A DNA stretch of 64,000 bases from Nereida ignava (lineage in GTDB: Bacteria; Pseudomonadota; Alphaproteobacteria; Rhodobacterales; Rhodobacteraceae). Below, piece by piece: positions 62,254-64,000 of the stretch; the stretch's first letter is position 1; each line of letters opens with the position of its first letter. The notes under the pieces are model-generated. The model was given only the letters and a program-made list of their open reading frames with translations, did not search any database and was not told the origin of the DNA. Where the stretch lies: NCBI RefSeq assembly GCF_001049735.1, contig NZ_CVPC01000010.1, positions 9,659-73,658 on the forward strand, in the 5' to 3' direction. The position numbers were made by a program, and so were the translations under genes.

Positions 62254-62865
62254 TTAAGTCTTTAACGCCGCACGGATAAATTGGCTCGCACGCGCAACAG
62301 CCGCCTCAATATCCAACGTGGACGTATCAATCACCACGGCACCTTCTGCAGGCTTCATAGGTGCAACAGCACGCTCGCTATCTCGGCGATCGCGCTCAAC
62401 CACATCTGCCAGAACTCCGTCGCGGGTCACGTCATGCCCCTTGCCCGCCAGCTCCAGATACCGCCGTTCGGCGCGGACTTCGGCACTGGCTGTGACGAAT
62501 AATTTCACCTGCGCATCGGGGCAAATCACCGAGCCGATGTCACGACCGTCCAAAACAGCACCGCCCGCACGCGCTGCAAACGCACGTTGAAAATCAACCA
62601 AAGCGGCCCGTACTTGTTCAATCGTCGCCACCTTGGACGCCGCCTGAGCCACCTCTGCGGTGCGCAGGTTTTCTGGCGTCAAATCAGCCGCTTCAAGAGT
62701 TTGCGCGGCCTCAATCGGCTCAACACCCGCAAGCATTTTGGCCCCCACGGCACGGTACAAAAGGCCTGTGTCCAAATGGGCAAAACCAAACTCGGCGGCT
62801 ACACGTTTTGAAATCGTACCCTTCCCGCTGGCTGCTGGTCCATCTATGGCAACGGTCAGGGTCAC
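62254..62865 (-). CDS. cmk: Cytidylate kinase
   Basis: CMP/dCMP kinase of 203 residues. The P-loop is [29 protein letters not shown] and [17 protein letters not shown] are diagnostic, and the NMP-binding region with RAFAARAGG follows. It overlaps the aroA stop by four bases. In most relatives rpsA is next; here DUF2130 and NTF2-like genes lie between. Confidence 0.97.
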   Translation of the reverse strand: MTLTVAIDGPAASGKGTISKRVAAEFGFAHLDTGLLYRAVGAKMLAGVEPIEAAQTLEAADLTPENLRTAEVAQAASKVATIEQVRAALVDFQRAFAARAGGAVLDGRDIGSVICPDAQVKLFVTASAEVRAERRYLELAGKGHDVTRDGVLADVVERDRRDSERAVAPMKPAEGAVVIDTSTLDIEAAVARASQFIRAALKT

Positions 62866-64000
62866 GCGCGCGCCACTTTGGCACCAAGGCCGTTCATCAG
62901 CGCCTCAAAAATAGGGAAGCTTGTGGCAATCGGGCCGCCATCATCAACGCGGACAGGCTCCGGCGTGCCCATACCAAGGACCATGAAACTCATCGCAATG
63001 CGGTGGTCCAAACGGCTCTCAACAGTCGCACCGCCTTTGGCGCTTCCACCGGCGCCACCACCGTGCACTGCCCACCAATCATCACCCTCATCCACTTGCA
63101 CACCGCACGCGCGAAGACCTTGGGCCATTGCATCGATGCGGTCGCTTTCCTTCACACGCAGCTCTTTCACACCCGGCATGAACGTCTTTCCACTGGCAAA
63201 GCTCGCCACAACAGACAGCACCGGATATTCGTCAATCATTGACGCAGCGCGTTCTGCTGGCACCTCAATTCCCTTCATATTGGGCGAGTATTTCGCACGC
63301 AGATCGGCAACAGGCTCACCACCCTCGGTGCGCAAATTCTCATACGTTAAATCAGCGCCCATATCGCGCAGGGTCTCAAACAAGCCAGCACGTGTTGGGT
63401 TCAGACCAATGTTGGGTACCAGAACATCAGACCCCTCAACGATCAGGGCGGCACACACGGGAAACGCGGCCGAGCTTGGGTCACGCGGCACCACAATTTC
63501 CTGCGGCTTTAATTCCGGCTGGCCCGTCAGGGTAATCTTGCGACCTTCTGGAACTTCCTCGGTGATCACGCTGGCGCCAAAACCGTTTAGCATCCGCTCT
63601 GTATGATCACGGGTCGCTTCTTTCTCAATGACAACTGTTTGGCCTGGCGCGTTCAACCCAGCCAATAAAACAGCCGACTTCACCTGCGCAGACGGAACAG
63701 GTGTGACATATTCTACAGGCACCGGATCGGCGGCACCGACAATTGTCATCGGCAAGCGGCCACCACTGCGCCCGTGAGACTGCGCCCCAAACAGCGCAAT
63801 CGGGTCCGTCACGCGGGCCATCGGCCGCGAGCGTAACGAGGCATCGCCTGTGAACGTCACAGACATATCGCTGGTGGCCATACACCCCATAATCAAGCGC
63901 ACACCAGTACCGGAATTCCCGCAATCAATCACATTCTCAGGCTCGCTAAAGCCGCCAACACCAACACCGCGCACAGACCATTTACCGCCGCCATGATTGG
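62862..64000 (-). CDS. aroA: 3-phosphoshikimate 1-carboxyvinyltransferase (EPSP synthase), N-terminus cut by window
   Basis: Shikimate-pathway enzyme joining shikimate 3-phosphate and PEP. The frame is open to the end of the window, so the first part (about 60-80 residues) is missing. Sequences seen are [72 protein letters not shown] and [12 protein letters not shown]. In the PEP-binding loop the residue corresponding to the alanine of glyphosate-tolerant class II enzymes is glycine. It is the first gene of the block and overlaps cmk by four bases. Confidence 0.96.
   Translation of the reverse strand, partial: NHGGGKWSVRGVGVGGFSEPENVIDCGNSGTGVRLIMGCMATSDMSVTFTGDASLRSRPMARVTDPIALFGAQSHGRSGGRLPMTIVGAADPVPVEYVTPVPSAQVKSAVLLAGLNAPGQTVVIEKEATRDHTERMLNGFGASVITEEVPEGRKITLTGQPELKPQEIVVPRDPSSAAFPVCAALIVEGSDVLVPNIGLNPTRAGLFETLRDMGADLTYENLRTEGGEPVADLRAKYSPNMKGIEVPAERAASMIDEYPVLSVVASFASGKTFMPGVKELRVKESDRIDAMAQGLRACGVQVDEGDDWWAVHGGGAGGSAKGGATVESRLDHRIAMSFMVLGMGTPEPVRVDDGGPIATSFPIFEALMNGLGAKVARA

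Noticed and set aside
1-64000. CRISPR array or tandem repeats
   Set aside because: No regularly spaced direct repeat of 20-40 bases was seen on reading; short palindromes noted are single elements.

Overview
The window looks like a chromosomal segment of a marine alphaproteobacterium of the order Rhodobacterales (Roseobacter group). This is inferred from the gene content: a LiuR-like MerR regulator beside fatty-acid oxidation genes, DmdB/DmdC-like acyl-CoA enzymes, PrpE, a malic enzyme with a phosphotransacetylase domain, monomeric isocitrate dehydrogenase, and the aroA-cmk-rpsA-ihfB order. G+C is moderately high and genes are packed tightly, often with 4-base ATGA/GTGA overlaps. I saw no insertion sequence, prophage, integrase, CRISPR array or rRNA. 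One tRNA-Ser(GCU) is present.

Layout. 1-3.1 kb: the end of pyrD, then a minus-strand unit of two hotdog thioesterases and a MATE exporter. 3.3-9.9 kb: two MerR regulators and a beta-oxidation unit (acyl-CoA dehydrogenase, thiolase, FadB-type multienzyme), with a LiuR-like operator before the second MerR gene and strong hairpins between dehydrogenase and thiolase. 10-15.8 kb: a sulfotransferase-like gene, an EamA transporter, a DmdB-like acyl-CoA ligase, an unknown membrane protein and a SPOR protein. 15.9-20.4 kb: a complete nucleoside salvage operon cdd-deoA-deoB-add-upp. 20.6-25.5 kb: maeB, prpE and a CIA30-like gene; maeB and prpE are each preceded by a perfect palindrome. 25.5-34.8 kb: lipoprotein, nadK, glyA, a small membrane protein, an esterase, glycerate kinase, an aldo/keto reductase, a P-loop kinase and icd.

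35-47.7 kb is the accessory part, with lower G+C in places. It holds a membrane protein, an orphan glycine-betaine-type binding protein, an FAA-hydrolase-family enzyme, a 5'-truncated adenylation-carrier-thioesterase gene with a glycosyltransferase, a gamma-butyrobetaine-hydroxylase-like oxygenase, a photolyase-like protein whose flavin domain comes first, a small unknown gene, a Y-family polymerase, a FolB-like protein, a DUF4149-like protein and a DUF6880-like protein.

47.7-64 kb is mostly housekeeping: tRNA-Ser, fructokinase, ychF, rluE-like, lldD, a second sulfotransferase-like gene, an MFS transporter, rplY-pth, a serine hydrolase with a DUF2237 gene, then the minus-strand block aroA-cmk-(DUF2130, NTF2-like)-rpsA-ihfB-lapA-trpF.

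Taken together the core of the window handles acyl-CoA, propionyl-CoA and nucleoside carbon and feeds it to the TCA cycle. The most unusual items are the photolyase-like protein with apparently reversed domain order, its neighbourhood with a Y-family polymerase and a pterin enzyme, the truncated NRPS-like gene that starts at an 18-base palindrome, and the competing hairpins in the beta-oxidation operon. Functions are read from motifs only; no database search was possible.
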